NCBI GenBank assembly: GCA_031550435.1
Contig: JAVBOO010000034.1
Span: 12,524 to 76,523 of the forward strand
DNA: 64,000 nt
Reading direction: 5' to 3'
From: JAVBOO01 sp031550435
GTDB taxonomy: Bacteria; Bacillota; Clostridia; Lachnospirales; WRAX01
Shown: one piece after another, positions 1-9,281 of the stretch
Numbering within the stretch: position 1 is the stretch's first letter
How the letters are laid out: every line of letters begins with the position of its first letter
Made by a program: the position numbers and the translations under genes
The notes under the pieces: generated by a model
What the model was told of the DNA's origin: nothing
What the model saw: only the letters and a program-made list of their open reading frames with translations
Databases searched by the model: none

Positions 1-1
1 A

Positions 2-553
2 GAGTTCGCTTCGCTTTACGAGCGCGCGGGTATTTTGCACGGCTCAACGGGTTCGGTGACACAGATACCGATACTGACAATGCCCAACGACGACATAACG
101 CACCCCATACCCGACTTGACCGGCTATATCACGGAAGGGCAGATAGTTCTTGACAGAAGACTGTATCAAAAGAACATATATCCGCCCGTGAATGTTTTGC
201 CGTCTCTTTCAAGGCTTATGAAAGACGGAATCGGCGAGGGTTATACGAGAGAGGATCATCCCGACCTTGCTAACCAGATTTTCTCGTCCTATGCACATGT
301 CAGCGAGGTCAGGGCTCTTGCGTCTGTAATCGGCGAAGATGAGCTGAGCGATTTAGACAAGTCGTACATGAAGTTTGGAGCGCAGTTTGAGAATCGTTAT
401 GTCAAGCAGTCTAAGTTTGATAACAGAGACATAAACGAAACGATAGATCTCGGTTGGGAAATACTCAGTTATCTTCCTAAAAGCGAGCTTGACAGGGTTA
501 ACTCGAAATATCTGGACAAATATTATCTTTCCGATGATGACAAGGCGGAGTAA
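2..553 (+). CDS. ntpB: V-type ATPase subunit B, C-terminal part (V-ATPase operon 1)
   Basis: This is the C-terminal portion of the non-catalytic nucleotide-binding B subunit of a bacterial V/A-type ATPase; the gene begins before the window. The open frame runs from base 2, reading E-F-A-S-L-Y-E-R-A-G-I, so the TTG at 35 is internal and not a start. Family motifs are visible: LYERAG, GSVTQIPILTMPNDD, HPIPDLTGYITEGQI and VLPSLSRL. The same stretch of the second B subunit (34906-36294) is clearly related but divergent, so this is a paralogous enzyme. Subunit D follows after 2 bases, as in other bacterial V-ATPase operons. B alternates with catalytic A in the hexameric head. Confidence 0.95.
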   Translation, partial: EFASLYERAGILHGSTGSVTQIPILTMPNDDITHPIPDLTGYITEGQIVLDRRLYQKNIYPPVNVLPSLSRLMKDGIGEGYTREDHPDLANQIFSSYAHVSEVRALASVIGEDELSDLDKSYMKFGAQFENRYVKQSKFDNRDINETIDLGWEILSYLPKSELDRVNSKYLDKYYLSDDDKAE

Positions 554-555
554 GC

Positions 556-1170
556 ATGGATCCTAACACATTTCCTACAAAAGGAAATCTTATGCTGGCG
601 AAGAACACCCTCAACCTTTCAAGGCAGGGCTTTGATCTGTTGGACAAAAAAAGAAACGTGCTGATAAGGGAAATAATGGAGCTAAACGACCAAATTGTCG
701 ATCTCCAGTCTCATATCGAAGAGGTATTTGACGAAGCGTATAAAGCGCTTCAAAACGCAAACATCGCAATGGGTATCGAAAATGTTGAAAAAATGAGCTT
801 TGGAGTTGCAAAAGAAACGACGGTGCGCGTCAAGGTAAGAGGTATAATGGGCGTTGAGCTTCCGATGGTGTCCTATGACAATACCACGGCGAGAACCCCG
901 TACTACGGGTTGATTAACACTTGCACAGACCTGGATGAAGCTTTTGAGAAGTTTAACAGGGCTAAGGATATGATTATACGGTTATCCGAGATAGAAAACT
1001 GTGCGTATCGCCTTGCCATGTCGATCAAAAAGACGCAAAAGCGCGCGAACGCGCTGAAAAACATTACGATACCGAGATATGAGCAGCTCGTAAAAACGAT
1101 ACAGGAAACGCTCGAGGAGCGCGAAAGAGACGAATTTACGAGACTGAAGGTTGTAAAACGCAAAAGATAG
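556..1170 (+). CDS. ntpD: V-type ATPase subunit D (V-ATPase operon 1)
   Basis: Central rotor-stalk subunit D, 204 residues, which couples rotation of the membrane ring to the A/B head. The N-terminus has the family pattern (Pxxx.P-T-K-G-N-L-M-L-A-K..L-N-L-S-R-Q-G-F-D-L-L-D-K-K-R). Both ends are predicted long helices forming an antiparallel coiled coil, and the C-terminus is basic, as usual. It starts with ATG two bases after the stop of subunit B and is the last gene of the operon, followed directly by an intrinsic terminator. It differs in length and sequence from the second D subunit (212 residues, 36284-36922). Confidence 0.93.
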   Translation: MDPNTFPTKGNLMLAKNTLNLSRQGFDLLDKKRNVLIREIMELNDQIVDLQSHIEEVFDEAYKALQNANIAMGIENVEKMSFGVAKETTVRVKVRGIMGVELPMVSYDNTTARTPYYGLINTCTDLDEAFEKFNRAKDMIIRLSEIENCAYRLAMSIKKTQKRANALKNITIPRYEQLVKTIQETLEERERDEFTRLKVVKRKR

Positions 1171-1175
1171 AAAAA

Positions 1176-1222
1176 GCGGCTTGCCTATTGAACCTATCAA
1201 TGGCAAGCCCCTGTTTTATTTT
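1176..1222 (+). terminator. Intrinsic terminator of V-ATPase operon 1
   Basis: A GGCTTGCC / GGCAAGCC stem extended by ATTGA / TCAAT is followed by a T-rich run (CCTGTTTTATTTT). It begins 6 bases after the subunit D stop codon. Confidence 0.85.
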
Positions 1223-1278
1223 ACCGTTATCATTTAAGAGCCTTTTTGGCTTAACTGACTATAAATGAACTGTGCCCG

Positions 1279-1917
1279 TCACTTTCTCGCTTCCAGCCTG
1301 CATATCGGCTTGCCTATTTCTTTGAAGCGGGCTTCGTATTCGGTCATTATGTTTCCTTCGTTATATTCACTGTTGTGAAGATCCTCCGTCACGGCGCTGA
1401 TATTGAAACCGCAGGCGTTAAGCTCAGAAAGCGAAAATTCGAAAAATTCCTTATTGTCGGTCTTAACGAATATCTCCACAGGGCTTAGGATTTTCTCGTA
1501 TACGTTAAGGAAAAGCCTGTGGGTCAGCCTGCGCTTTGCCCATTTCTTTTTACTGTCCCAAGGATCGGAGAAGTTCAGGTACAGCCTCGATATCTCACCT
1601 TCGGTAAAAATATACTCGAGTTCGCTTGCGTTTACAACAAAAAACATCAAATTTTTCGGCTGGGAGCTTTCTCTGGCCAACCTGATTGCAGAAGCAATGA
1701 CTATCGGTTCTTTTTCAACGGCAATATAGTTTATCCCGGGATTTCTCGCGGCAGTTTCGACAATAAAGCTGCCTTTTCCGCAGCCGATTTCCAGATGAAT
1801 CGGATTATTGTTGCCGAAAACCTGCTTCCATGCCCCCTGCCTGTCCAAGGGATTTTCGATCAAATAACTGTTTGTGTTCAGCTCGTTTTGGGTCCAAGGT
1901 TTTTTTCTGCTTCTCAT
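1279..1917 (-). CDS. trmB: tRNA (guanine-N7-)-methyltransferase
   Basis: Makes m7G46 in the variable loop of tRNAs using S-adenosylmethionine. The 212 residues match the family length. The SAM-binding loop LEIGCGKGS lies at residues 42-50. The TrmB signature region appears as N-F-S-D-P-W at 115-120, followed by a basic stretch K-K-W-A-K-R-R-L-T-H (124-133), equivalent to the usual F-P-D-P-W-P-K-K-R-H-x-K-R-R. The ATG overlaps the TGA of the upstream ImmA-like gene by 4 bases (ATGA), so the two are probably translationally coupled. Confidence 0.93.
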   Translation of the reverse strand: MRSRKKPWTQNELNTNSYLIENPLDRQGAWKQVFGNNNPIHLEIGCGKGSFIVETAARNPGINYIAVEKEPIVIASAIRLARESSQPKNLMFFVVNASELEYIFTEGEISRLYLNFSDPWDSKKKWAKRRLTHRLFLNVYEKILSPVEIFVKTDNKEFFEFSLSELNACGFNISAVTEDLHNSEYNEGNIMTEYEARFKEIGKPICRLEARK

Positions 1918-2516
1918 TTATCTGTTTCTTCCTCCGTGCGGCTGTCAATAAAATTCTTAAAAAGTTCATATACTTGAATTTCCATAGCGTTTTGCAAAAA
2001 TTTGTTTCGCTTTAAAAGTACAGACATATGCTTTTCGACTGCAGCGGCAAAATCGCGCGGTATCCCGCAAAGTTCCGCGATTTGATCCGCATAAAACGTC
2101 TTGAGTCTGCAAAGCACTATAGAGGGGCAAAGTATACGTCTTGCGAACTCGAGTGCTTCGTCGGTGTATGCCTTGTAGTAATTTTCATTCGGGTTCAGAT
2201 AACCACGCGTTTTTCCGATATGATTGCATAAAAAATGCCCGAGTTCTTTTGTTACGAGCATTCTTGCCGTTTCGGGAGAAAGCGCGGAATCAACGGCTAT
2301 GTATTTATCGCCGTCCCTTCCGGTAAATGAGCAAGATTTGCCTGCGGGCTCAAAAAAAGCGAAAAGCTCGGGCTCGCATTTTGCAAGTTTTTCATAGCTT
2401 ATGAGCCGGATATCATGATTATCGAGCGCCGTCCTCGGATTAAACGGTAAAGAGCCCGTGCTGTTTTCGAGTAAAAACTGCCATGCGATTTCTCGGGGTG
2501 TAGGCATTTCGCTCAT
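1914..2516 (-). CDS. ImmA/IrrE-like protein with altered zinc motif
   Basis: A 200-residue protein that resembles the ImmA/IrrE metallopeptidase-like domain. The motif normally reading H-E-x-x-H is K-E-L-G-H at residues 90-94 (codons AAA GAA CTC GGG CAT). It is followed, as in the family, by a helix with E-A-L-E-F-A-R-R-I-L-C-P (120-131), the counterpart of the third-ligand helix. The first zinc-ligand histidine is therefore lysine, so peptidase activity is doubtful. No N-terminal HTH is seen. It lies upstream of trmB and overlaps it by 4 bases, which gives no functional clue. The family call rests on motif spacing only. Confidence 0.6.
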   Translation of the reverse strand: MSEMPTPREIAWQFLLENSTGSLPFNPRTALDNHDIRLISYEKLAKCEPELFAFFEPAGKSCSFTGRDGDKYIAVDSALSPETARMLVTKELGHFLCNHIGKTRGYLNPNENYYKAYTDEALEFARRILCPSIVLCRLKTFYADQIAELCGIPRDFAAAVEKHMSVLLKRNKFLQNAMEIQVYELFKNFIDSRTEEETDK

Positions 2517-2611
2517 GTTTTTTCCTTTCGTATAGAGTATGCATTTTCCGGCGGACTACGGCGCCGTAACTCCTGCGCGTTGCGCTCTAAAACGGTATAA
2601 CGGGATGAATT

Positions 2612-3229
2612 TTAGTCAGAAAGCACAGCAACAGCTCTGCCCTGCATACTGATTATTACCGTTTGCCCAGGCAGGGGCTCGTTGCTCACGGTCAGGCTGC
2701 CGCCCGCGCGGTAGACAACGTTTTTATCCAACGTATATTTTGCGTTTACTATTTTTACATGCGTAATATCCCTGTCAAGAGGTATTACGGAGAAGTATTT
2801 GCGTTTATGAGGCGGGCGTATCTCGAACGAGTCGTTAAACACGAAAATCTCGTTGTCTTTGTTTATGATCTTTGCGGTTACGGTTTCGTACCTGTCGATG
2901 ATAAACTCGAGTATGCCGATTCCGGAAAGAAAATGATCCAAGCGTCCTCCCGTACAGCCCGTTAAAATAAAATTATCACAGCCCTCCGCCAGACCGTATC
3001 TCACGCAGGCTTCAAGATCTGTCAAGTCTTTTTCCTTCGGCAGTAAAATACATCGTGAAAATATATCTGCCGATTCTATGGAGTCAAAGTCGCCGATAAT
3101 CATATCGACTTTCAGACCGAGCTTCTTTGCGTTATCAAATCCGCCGTCCGCACAGACGACATAATCCGGTGTCACTGAATTGTCCCAAAAGCATTCCGGT
3201 GAAGCTCCGATTACCAAACATGTTTTCAT
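2612..3229 (-). CDS. thiN: Thiamine pyrophosphokinase
   Basis: Transfers pyrophosphate from ATP to thiamine to form thiamine diphosphate. Length of 205 residues is typical. Conserved TPK motifs in order: C-A-D-G-G at 26-30, G-D-F-D-S at 46-50, K-E-K-D-L-T-D-L-E at 65-73 and T-G-G-R-L-D-H at 93-99. These supply the magnesium and ATP ligands. The C-terminal half is the beta-rich thiamine-binding domain. The start overlaps the end of the DUF2225 gene by 4 bases (ATGA). No TPP riboswitch was recognised nearby, as is common for this salvage enzyme. Confidence 0.93.
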   Translation of the reverse strand: MKTCLVIGASPECFWDNSVTPDYVVCADGGFDNAKKLGLKVDMIIGDFDSIESADIFSRCILLPKEKDLTDLEACVRYGLAEGCDNFILTGCTGGRLDHFLSGIGILEFIIDRYETVTAKIINKDNEIFVFNDSFEIRPPHKRKYFSVIPLDRDITHVKIVNAKYTLDKNVVYRAGGSLTVSNEPLPGQTVIISMQGRAVAVLSD

Positions 3230-4059
3230 TTGTTTTCAAACCTTTTTTTATCTTCTTTTACCAGATCTCTGACTTCATCGACACGCATTCTGAGACGCGG
3301 GGTTAAGCTGCGGTTTACGACAAGTTTTGAAATATACCTGCCTGCTTCGTCAAGCCTACCTGTTCTCCTTGAAAGTTCGGCCAGCAGGTATGTAAATGTC
3401 GGCTCGTCCATGTTGCAAATCGGAAACGACTCGCGCCCGTATGCCTCGGTAAAACCTTCGTGCGCGTGCTCAAGATAGCCTTTCTCGGAGATTTCGTCGC
3501 CCTTGTCTCTGGAAATCCATGCCATCTTAAGGCAGATATAAGCTTTAACGCTCGGCTTCGACTTTATGACGACCGCATTAAGCAGCGCGAATTTGTAACG
3601 TTCAAGAGCGTCGTCGTGCGTGTACACTTCGGGATAATCCTTGCTTTTGAATAAAGGGGTAATATTTTTTTTGACCAGATCGGCCTGTCTGTCGTTTATT
3701 GTTTTAAATGTCGTAATTGTTGCTGCGTATCCGCAGTGCGGGCATAAAACGGCATCGTAATACAGCGGGTCAAAAGGCTCAAAGTATGATCTCAAATCGG
3801 TGTCGGTTTTAACGAGACGTACCTTAGTCGAGCGAACGTAATAGTTTTCGAATTGTTTTCCGCATACAGGGCAGTCGTACTTTCGTTTAGTAATAATCTT
3901 GTCTGTCTTTGCCGCAGGTTGTTCTTGCCCGGGTGCGGAGTTTTTTTCTCTTTCCTTGTCTTTTTCCTTGTCTTTTTCGAACACTTTTAGCTCGCTCACG
4001 TTGTTAAAGCCCAGGTCTTCAAGACCGCCAAAAATATTGAATTTGCTGTCTTTGTCCAT
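3226..4059 (-). CDS. DUF2225 zinc-ribbon/TPR-like protein
   Basis: A 277-residue protein of the DUF2225 family, whose function is unknown. Residues 22-60 are a highly charged K/E/D-rich linker. Two C-x2-C pairs (C63/C66 and C106/C109) flank the conserved F-x-P-x-D-P-x-Y-Y-D-A-V-L-C segment and should form a zinc ribbon. The C-terminal 130 residues are helical with tetratricopeptide-like periodicity. It begins at ATG 4059 with an AAAGGTGG ribosome binding site and overlaps thiN by 4 bases, so the two form an operon. Confidence 0.85.
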   Translation of the reverse strand: MDKDSKFNIFGGLEDLGFNNVSELKVFEKDKEKDKEREKNSAPGQEQPAAKTDKIITKRKYDCPVCGKQFENYYVRSTKVRLVKTDTDLRSYFEPFDPLYYDAVLCPHCGYAATITTFKTINDRQADLVKKNITPLFKSKDYPEVYTHDDALERYKFALLNAVVIKSKPSVKAYICLKMAWISRDKGDEISEKGYLEHAHEGFTEAYGRESFPICNMDEPTFTYLLAELSRRTGRLDEAGRYISKLVVNRSLTPRLRMRVDEVRDLVKEDKKRFENK

Positions 4060-4158
4060 TTGACCACCTTTCTTTTGCCGCGGTTTAATTCGGCTTTGCG
4101 GCAGCTACGCGAAAGAGTATCGTAAGTGCGTTTGACCGCTTGTTTCGTTGAATAACAA

Positions 4159-4219
4159 TACTTCGGCATGAGTAAGCGCGTAAGTATTTTATGCGGTATT
4201 TTACTTCCGCTGTAATACC
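4159..4219 (+). repeat. Dispersed element B, partial copy (B1)
   Basis: Right-hand part of the type B element. It shares GCGTAAGTATTTTATGCGGT and ACTTCCGC-GTAATA with copies near 12.9, 15.2, 48.1 and 55.8 kb. The left palindrome is missing. Confidence 0.75.
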
Positions 4220-4545
4220 TGTTGACTTCTTCCGTAATAGTATATTATTAATTGTCAAAAGTCTACAGAAAATTGGTTTACTGCCGATAATATTAGAGGA
4301 GACCGTGTAAAACCGGCATTTTACGGTAGAGGAGCGCGTTTGTGCGGGCTCTTCCGGTTTACGCTCGAATTGATTTAATTTTAAATTTTAAACCGTTCGG
4401 CGTTTACTCAGGTATATAGTCAGCGAGTCTGTCGAATAATGCATTTTAACAGTATGCCGTATAAAGCCGAAGCGGTTAAAAGCGGTGAGCACCGTATTTT
4501 ATTTTTCGGCATGGATGTTCTGCTTGTTCAGCATATATTTATTTA

Positions 4546-4653
4546 GGAGACAATTAAACCATGCGCTAAACTTGTCGCCTAATCTCTCTTAGGCCGCAGG
4601 GCCGGTAAAAAAGGATGATTAAACCGCATGGTTTAATTTGGGGATCAATAACT
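4546..4653 (+). repeat. Dispersed element A (A1)
   Basis: Begins GGAGACAATTAAACC, contains CTAAACTTGTCGCC and GCAGGGCCGGTA, and ends GGGGATCAATAACTT. Related copies lie at 9160, 13963 (inverted), 24228 and 60945 (inverted). The right end lies 17 bases before the SLH gene start, so the element may contribute to its 5' leader. Confidence 0.85.
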
Positions 4654-4670
4654 TAACTTCGGAGGTAAAG

Positions 4671-7625
4671 ATGAAAAAGTTGCCGGCACTGATACTATTG
4701 TTTGTGCTAATACTGGAAACAGCCGTATTCGCTCAGACAGACGATTATATAGTTTCCGATAATGTTTCGCAGACGTATTCGGGAATACTGGACGCGGCTT
4801 CGATCGCGGCGAACGTAAAGTTCGGGGATGTGCCGGATAATCACTGGGCGAGAACCGCAATAATTAGAGATGCCGCGCTTAACCTCATAAAGGGCTACGG
4901 AGGCAAGTTTACCCCCGAAGCCAAGCAGACAAACGAAGAGGTCATAGATACCCTGATAAGGGTAATAGGCAGGGAGAGGGAAGCCGCAGCCATTGCCGCT
5001 TCGATCGTTGCCCAAGCTCCGGCAGACTCAAATCTTAAAACGATGCAGGCTCTCGGTAGTTTGAACTTAGCCTCTCAAATCGGCATTATTACTCCTGCCG
5101 AGTATGCGGACGCGATAACTCAAACAACTGCGGCAGGCAATGCGTATTCAACGTTTGTCAGGCTTGCCCCCGCAACAAGAGAGAATGTCGCGAATTGGAT
5201 AGTTCTCGCCCTTCGCTCGGTAAACCCGGCTGCTTTTCCGCCGGTCGCTACTGTTCAAAAAATTGTCGGCCTGTCAGACTACAGAAACATTTCTGCGTCG
5301 ACCGCAATGTCGGTTGAGGCGGTTTTGAACGCAAAGGTTATGTCGGCATATTCCGATAACACGTTTAAGCCGAAAAACGGAGTAACGCGCGCCGAGCTTG
5401 CACAGATGCTCTATAATCTCGACAACAACTATTTCGGAATAGCCGGCCTCGAAAAAAAGACGGGAACAGTCGGCGAGTTGAGAAACAACCAATATACGGA
5501 AAACGGCGCTGTTTCGTTTTGGCGCAATATATATGTGAGGACAGCGGCAGGGAAAATCGACGTTTTGCGCTATGAAATCTATTCCTCCACAAATCCTCAG
5601 CCGAGAAACAGGGACGCGGTAACGCTTCGTCTCGGCGCTGTATCCGGCATGGAAGCACTGAAAGAAGGCGATGCTATAGAATACATCGTCAGAGAGTCCG
5701 ACAAGGCAGTTTTGCATGTTCAGGTTAAAAGCGCGCTGACAGCGACGACCGTGAGCGGACAGCTCTATTCCGTCGATGCATCGGCAAACACTATAAACAT
5801 AACGGATTCGGCGAACAAGCATTTTATTTATAACACGGCGGAAGGCCTGTTTGTTAAAGACGGAAGCACAGCCTATCTCAATATAGCTAATCTTAAGATT
5901 GATATTTCTAAGCTGCCTTACGGAAGTAATGTAAGCCTTAAGCTTATAAATAATACCGTAACCGAAGTAGCTTATATCGGCAGGCAAACCCTTTATTCCG
6001 AAATCAGAGGCATAGTAATCGAAAACAATGCGGATTACGGTTATATTACCGTTGTTGACAGCAAGGGCAACGAGCTTACGAAATATTACTACGAAAGCGA
6101 TATGACTGTCGAGAAGCAGCAGTATTATGACGCCGAGGACGAAATCGGCTATATAGACTCGCTGTTCCCCGATTTCAGATATGACCCGAGAGACTGCGGC
6201 ATTAACGATATCGAACCCGGAGACGTCGTTGTCCTCACGTTTGCAAAGGGCAGCAGAGATGAAATCGTTCATATAAGCGCATCGACGAACTATCAGGCGC
6301 GATACGGCAAAATCATTACTCTGCAAAACGACGAAAGCGGCGAGTTTGCCCAAATGCTCGTCGAGTATGAAAACAAGCAGACATCTTGGTTTACGGTTCC
6401 CCGTGAAATATTCGTTTCCAAAGACGGCAAGCCCGTCGGCACCGACAAAATGCTTGTCGGGGACTGGGTTAAGCTGCTCGTTAACCAGGCGATAGTCGGG
6501 CCGGGAAAAACGGTCGAATCAGTTAAAGAGATAGTAATCGAAGGCGGGGAGCATTTTATCGGTAAAATAGTCAAGGGCAGCTTCGCCGGTATTAACAAAA
6601 TACAAAAGCAGATGCAGATCCGCGATTCGTATACTCTCGAAAAGACCGGCTGGTCAGGGTATCAGAATCTTTCGAATTACTCGATTTCCGGCAGCGACAT
6701 CGAATACTATTACAACAATACAAGAGTTTCGCCCGACTATATAGAAAGGTACTTCAAGAACAGCGATGCAACGGTATATATAGCTCTCGAGAAGAATTAC
6801 TCGGGTGAAAGGGTCAGAAAGCTGACGTTCAGACTGTCAAGAGATGAAGCTCTTAAACCCGATACGGTTACGGCTTCGTCAGGTGACGGCAAATTCTCGA
6901 CAATCGGAAACGCAAATCTGACGACCGATAACGGCACAATAGTAGTCCGCTACGGCAGGCTCGTAAGCGGCAAGGACATATACAGTTCGGACTATGCCAG
7001 GGTTATCCTAAACGGTGACAAGTCGGCATCGGTTGTTGTCATATCCGATGTTCCCGATAATTCCGGCATAATGATAGCGAGGGGACGGATACGTTCCATA
7101 GACGACGGGAAGAGCTTCTCCGTTCAGTCCATGAGTGTTCTGAGCGGACAGGAATGGGTTTATACGCCCGTTGCCCGAGAGTTTTCGATAGATCATAACA
7201 CAAGGTTTATAAGCGCAGACGGAACTCTGAACGCGAAAGACTTTATCGGTTATACCGAAGTATCAAAGATCGACAAGGTATACTATATAGTAACGGACGG
7301 TTCAAGGGCTACGCATATAATTGAAGCTCCGTATGCTACAAACTGCGTGAAAGGCACGGTTTACAAGATCGAAGGAGACATACTGCATCTGAAGGACGCA
7401 ATGTACCGCGATGCAAAAACGGGAGTATGGAAACCTGTCAGCAACACGAATGCCGTAATCAAGGTTAATGTGTATCAAAACTCCGTTATTGCCAGAAACA
7501 ATGCGGTTGCGGCGAAAAACTCCTTTGTTGCGGGAGACGTCATAAGGGCGTTTTCGGTCAGCCTTCCCTCAAGAATCGAGAGCGGCATAACCATAGACGG
7601 CTATATAATCTATGTTGACAATTAA
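4671..7625 (+). CDS. Secreted SLH-domain surface protein (984 aa)
   Basis: A large exported protein. The start chosen is ATG 4671, preceded by GGAGGTAAAG; an upstream in-frame start at 4638 would precede the signal peptide and lies in element A1. Residues 1-22 are a signal peptide (MKKLPALILLFVLILETAVFA). Two clear S-layer homology segments follow: near residues 45-95 (F-G-D-V-P-D-N-H-W-A) and near 220-255 (A-Y-S-D-N-T-F-K-P-K-N-G-V-T-R-A-E-L-A). A weaker one may lie between them. The remaining 700 residues are beta-rich and unrecognised. SLH repeats bind pyruvylated secondary cell-wall polymer, so the protein is probably anchored at the cell surface. The next SLH gene starts 21 bases downstream, so the two are probably co-transcribed. 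Confidence 0.85.
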   Translation: MKKLPALILLFVLILETAVFAQTDDYIVSDNVSQTYSGILDAASIAANVKFGDVPDNHWARTAIIRDAALNLIKGYGGKFTPEAKQTNEEVIDTLIRVIGREREAAAIAASIVAQAPADSNLKTMQALGSLNLASQIGIITPAEYADAITQTTAAGNAYSTFVRLAPATRENVANWIVLALRSVNPAAFPPVATVQKIVGLSDYRNISASTAMSVEAVLNAKVMSAYSDNTFKPKNGVTRAELAQMLYNLDNNYFGIAGLEKKTGTVGELRNNQYTENGAVSFWRNIYVRTAAGKIDVLRYEIYSSTNPQPRNRDAVTLRLGAVSGMEALKEGDAIEYIVRESDKAVLHVQVKSALTATTVSGQLYSVDASANTINITDSANKHFIYNTAEGLFVKDGSTAYLNIANLKIDISKLPYGSNVSLKLINNTVTEVAYIGRQTLYSEIRGIVIENNADYGYITVVDSKGNELTKYYYESDMTVEKQQYYDAEDEIGYIDSLFPDFRYDPRDCGINDIEPGDVVVLTFAKGSRDEIVHISASTNYQARYGKIITLQNDESGEFAQMLVEYENKQTSWFTVPREIFVSKDGKPVGTDKMLVGDWVKLLVNQAIVGPGKTVESVKEIVIEGGEHFIGKIVKGSFAGINKIQKQMQIRDSYTLEKTGWSGYQNLSNYSISGSDIEYYYNNTRVSPDYIERYFKNSDATVYIALEKNYSGERVRKLTFRLSRDEALKPDTVTASSGDGKFSTIGNANLTTDNGTIVVRYGRLVSGKDIYSSDYARVILNGDKSASVVVISDVPDNSGIMIARGRIRSIDDGKSFSVQSMSVLSGQEWVYTPVAREFSIDHNTRFISADGTLNAKDFIGYTEVSKIDKVYYIVTDGSRATHIIEAPYATNCVKGTVYKIEGDILHLKDAMYRDAKTGVWKPVSNTNAVIKVNVYQNSVIARNNAVAAKNSFVAGDVIRAFSVSLPSRIESGITIDGYIIYVDN

Positions 7626-7646
7626 AGTAATTTTGTGGAGGACGTT

Positions 7647-9158
7647 ATGAAAAAACTGCTTATCGCGGCTGCGGTATTCATTATAAGCCTGCTTTCCCTT
7701 TCCGCCTGCGTGTTTGCGCAGCCAGGCAAGATCGGCTTTTTCGGGGGGATAACCGAGGGAACTCGTCTCCCGAAGACGACGGAGCAGCTTATCGCGCAAA
7801 CGACGACGAAGAAAAATACATCGGTTACGGTGCCGTATAAAGAAGTGCTGTTTCTGACAGGTCAGCCGATAGAGTATTCGGGTACGATGACGGTTAAAAC
7901 GTCGGCAGAGCCTGTGAACGACCTCGGAACAATAAAGGTTACGTATACTGTCGCGGCAAAGGCATCAGAGAAAGACAGTATTGCCAGAAACATAGTGTAT
8001 AATGTTAACTACAGAAAGCAAAACGGGCAGACGGTGTACGACTACGAAGCGGTGACCCGTACGGAGACTATTACTGCCGGGGGAACGGTTTACAAACTTG
8101 TACCCGCGCAGTCGCATTTCAGCGTAAGCATACTTGAGGATAAAACGCCGGGCGTGAGCTATTTTAGGGGTGATATTTCGCAAAAATCCGTTTATTCGGC
8201 CGCAAGCGGAGGCGATGTGACATTCGAGTCGTCGGGCTCGATTTACGGGTACGACTGCGCATGGTCAAACACCGAAACCCAGAGATTGGACTGTGTTGTA
8301 TACGGCGACGGATGGCAGACGAAGTATCAGGTTAGGCCGAGCGTTTCGGTTAACAAAACACTGCAATACACTCAAAACGAGCCGACCGCCATAAGCTTTC
8401 CCGGTAACTTTAAGGAAGTGATGTCTAACCAAAGCGGTTTGCAGTACGACATATTCGTTCTTCCCCAGCGCTTTTCGGGAACGCCGTTTCAAGGCTCCGC
8501 TTCGATTTCGACGTTTAACGCTTTTGAACAGTTGACGGCTCCGGATGTTTCGATACTGAAGGGCCATGCTGCCGAAGACGATATAAAAAAATTGTATGCA
8601 CTCGGGATACTGAGCGGCCCGGCGGAGTATTATGTGCCGAACCAGGCCGTAACAAGGGGCGAGTTTGTAACGATGCTTGTAAAGGCGATAAAATTGCCTG
8701 TCGAACCCGTGCAAACAGGGAACTCGAAGAAAAATGTCATAAACGTCACGTTTCCGGACGTGCTCCCGAGCCGAGCCGATTATCCGTATATAATGGCTGC
8801 GAATAAGTCCGGGCTGGCAGTTGGGAGAGGAAACGGCAGGTTCTATGTTGATTACTCTCTCGAAAAAGAAGAGGCTTACGCGGTAGCGATAAGGGCTTTG
8901 GGGCTTTCGAATCTCGGGCTAAACCCCGGCGTTTTGACGGTTTATGCCGACAATGCAAAAATATCCGACTGGGCGAAGCGGGAGATAAACGCGGGTACTA
9001 AAATCGGATTGTTCAAGCCGGACGCGAGCGGCAATATCAATCCCAAGAGCTATCTCTCAAAAGCCGAGGCTGCCGCGCTGATAAACAGTATAACCGAGTA
9101 TATGAGAACGGGTTTGCAGCTCGATTATACCGAGCATATAGTAAATTACACTTATTAA
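7647..9158 (+). CDS. Secreted SLH-domain protein (503 aa)
   Basis: An exported protein with a signal peptide at residues 1-25 (MKKLLIAAAVFIISLLSLSA), then a beta-rich region to about 300. The C-terminal half carries S-layer homology repeats: I-K-K-L-Y-A-L-G-I-L-S-G near 315, F-P-D-V near 372 with Y-P-Y-I-M-A-A-N-K-S-G-L-A-V-G, and Y-A-D-N-A-K-I-S-D-W-A-K-R near 430. ATG 7647 is preferred over GTG 7635 because GGAGG at 7637-7641 is correctly spaced only for the ATG. It follows the larger SLH gene by 21 bases. Element A2 begins two bases after the stop codon. Confidence 0.85.
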   Translation: MKKLLIAAAVFIISLLSLSACVFAQPGKIGFFGGITEGTRLPKTTEQLIAQTTTKKNTSVTVPYKEVLFLTGQPIEYSGTMTVKTSAEPVNDLGTIKVTYTVAAKASEKDSIARNIVYNVNYRKQNGQTVYDYEAVTRTETITAGGTVYKLVPAQSHFSVSILEDKTPGVSYFRGDISQKSVYSAASGGDVTFESSGSIYGYDCAWSNTETQRLDCVVYGDGWQTKYQVRPSVSVNKTLQYTQNEPTAISFPGNFKEVMSNQSGLQYDIFVLPQRFSGTPFQGSASISTFNAFEQLTAPDVSILKGHAAEDDIKKLYALGILSGPAEYYVPNQAVTRGEFVTMLVKAIKLPVEPVQTGNSKKNVINVTFPDVLPSRADYPYIMAANKSGLAVGRGNGRFYVDYSLEKEEAYAVAIRALGLSNLGLNPGVLTVYADNAKISDWAKREINAGTKIGLFKPDASGNINPKSYLSKAEAAALINSITEYMRTGLQLDYTEHIVNYTY

Positions 9159-9159
9159 T

Positions 9160-9240
9160 GAGGCGGCAATTAAACCATTCGTTAAACTTGCCGCCTAAAT
9201 CCCCATTAGGACGGCAGGGCCGGTATAAGGGGGTTAATAA
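9160..9240 (+). repeat. Dispersed element A (A2)
   Basis: TGAGGCGGCAATTAAACC at the left end, GTTAAACTTGCCGCC as its inverted partner (8-bp GGCGGCAA / TTGCCGCC stem), then GGCAGGGCCGGTATAAGGGG. It begins two bases after the stop of the second SLH gene. Confidence 0.85.
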
Positions 9241-9281
9241 CGCGGGAAGTAAAGGTTTGGTAAACGTGTAACTTTTTATAA

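Larger units (their letters stand above)
4060..4670. other. 611-bp intergenic region with repeats B1 and A1
   Basis: No gene is seen. The stretch separates the leftward thiN operon from the rightward SLH genes. It holds a partial type B element, a full type A element, an AT-rich core near 4220-4260 that could contain promoters in either direction (TTGACT with an 18-base spacer to TATTAA on the plus strand is the best match), and the GGAGG ribosome binding site of the SLH gene. Confidence 0.6.

Noticed and set aside
5274..6353. A 359-codon open frame antisense to the large SLH gene.
   Set aside because: It is fully overlapped by a gene with signal peptide, SLH repeats and ribosome binding site; the antisense product has a biased Arg/Cys/Tyr-rich composition and no motifs.
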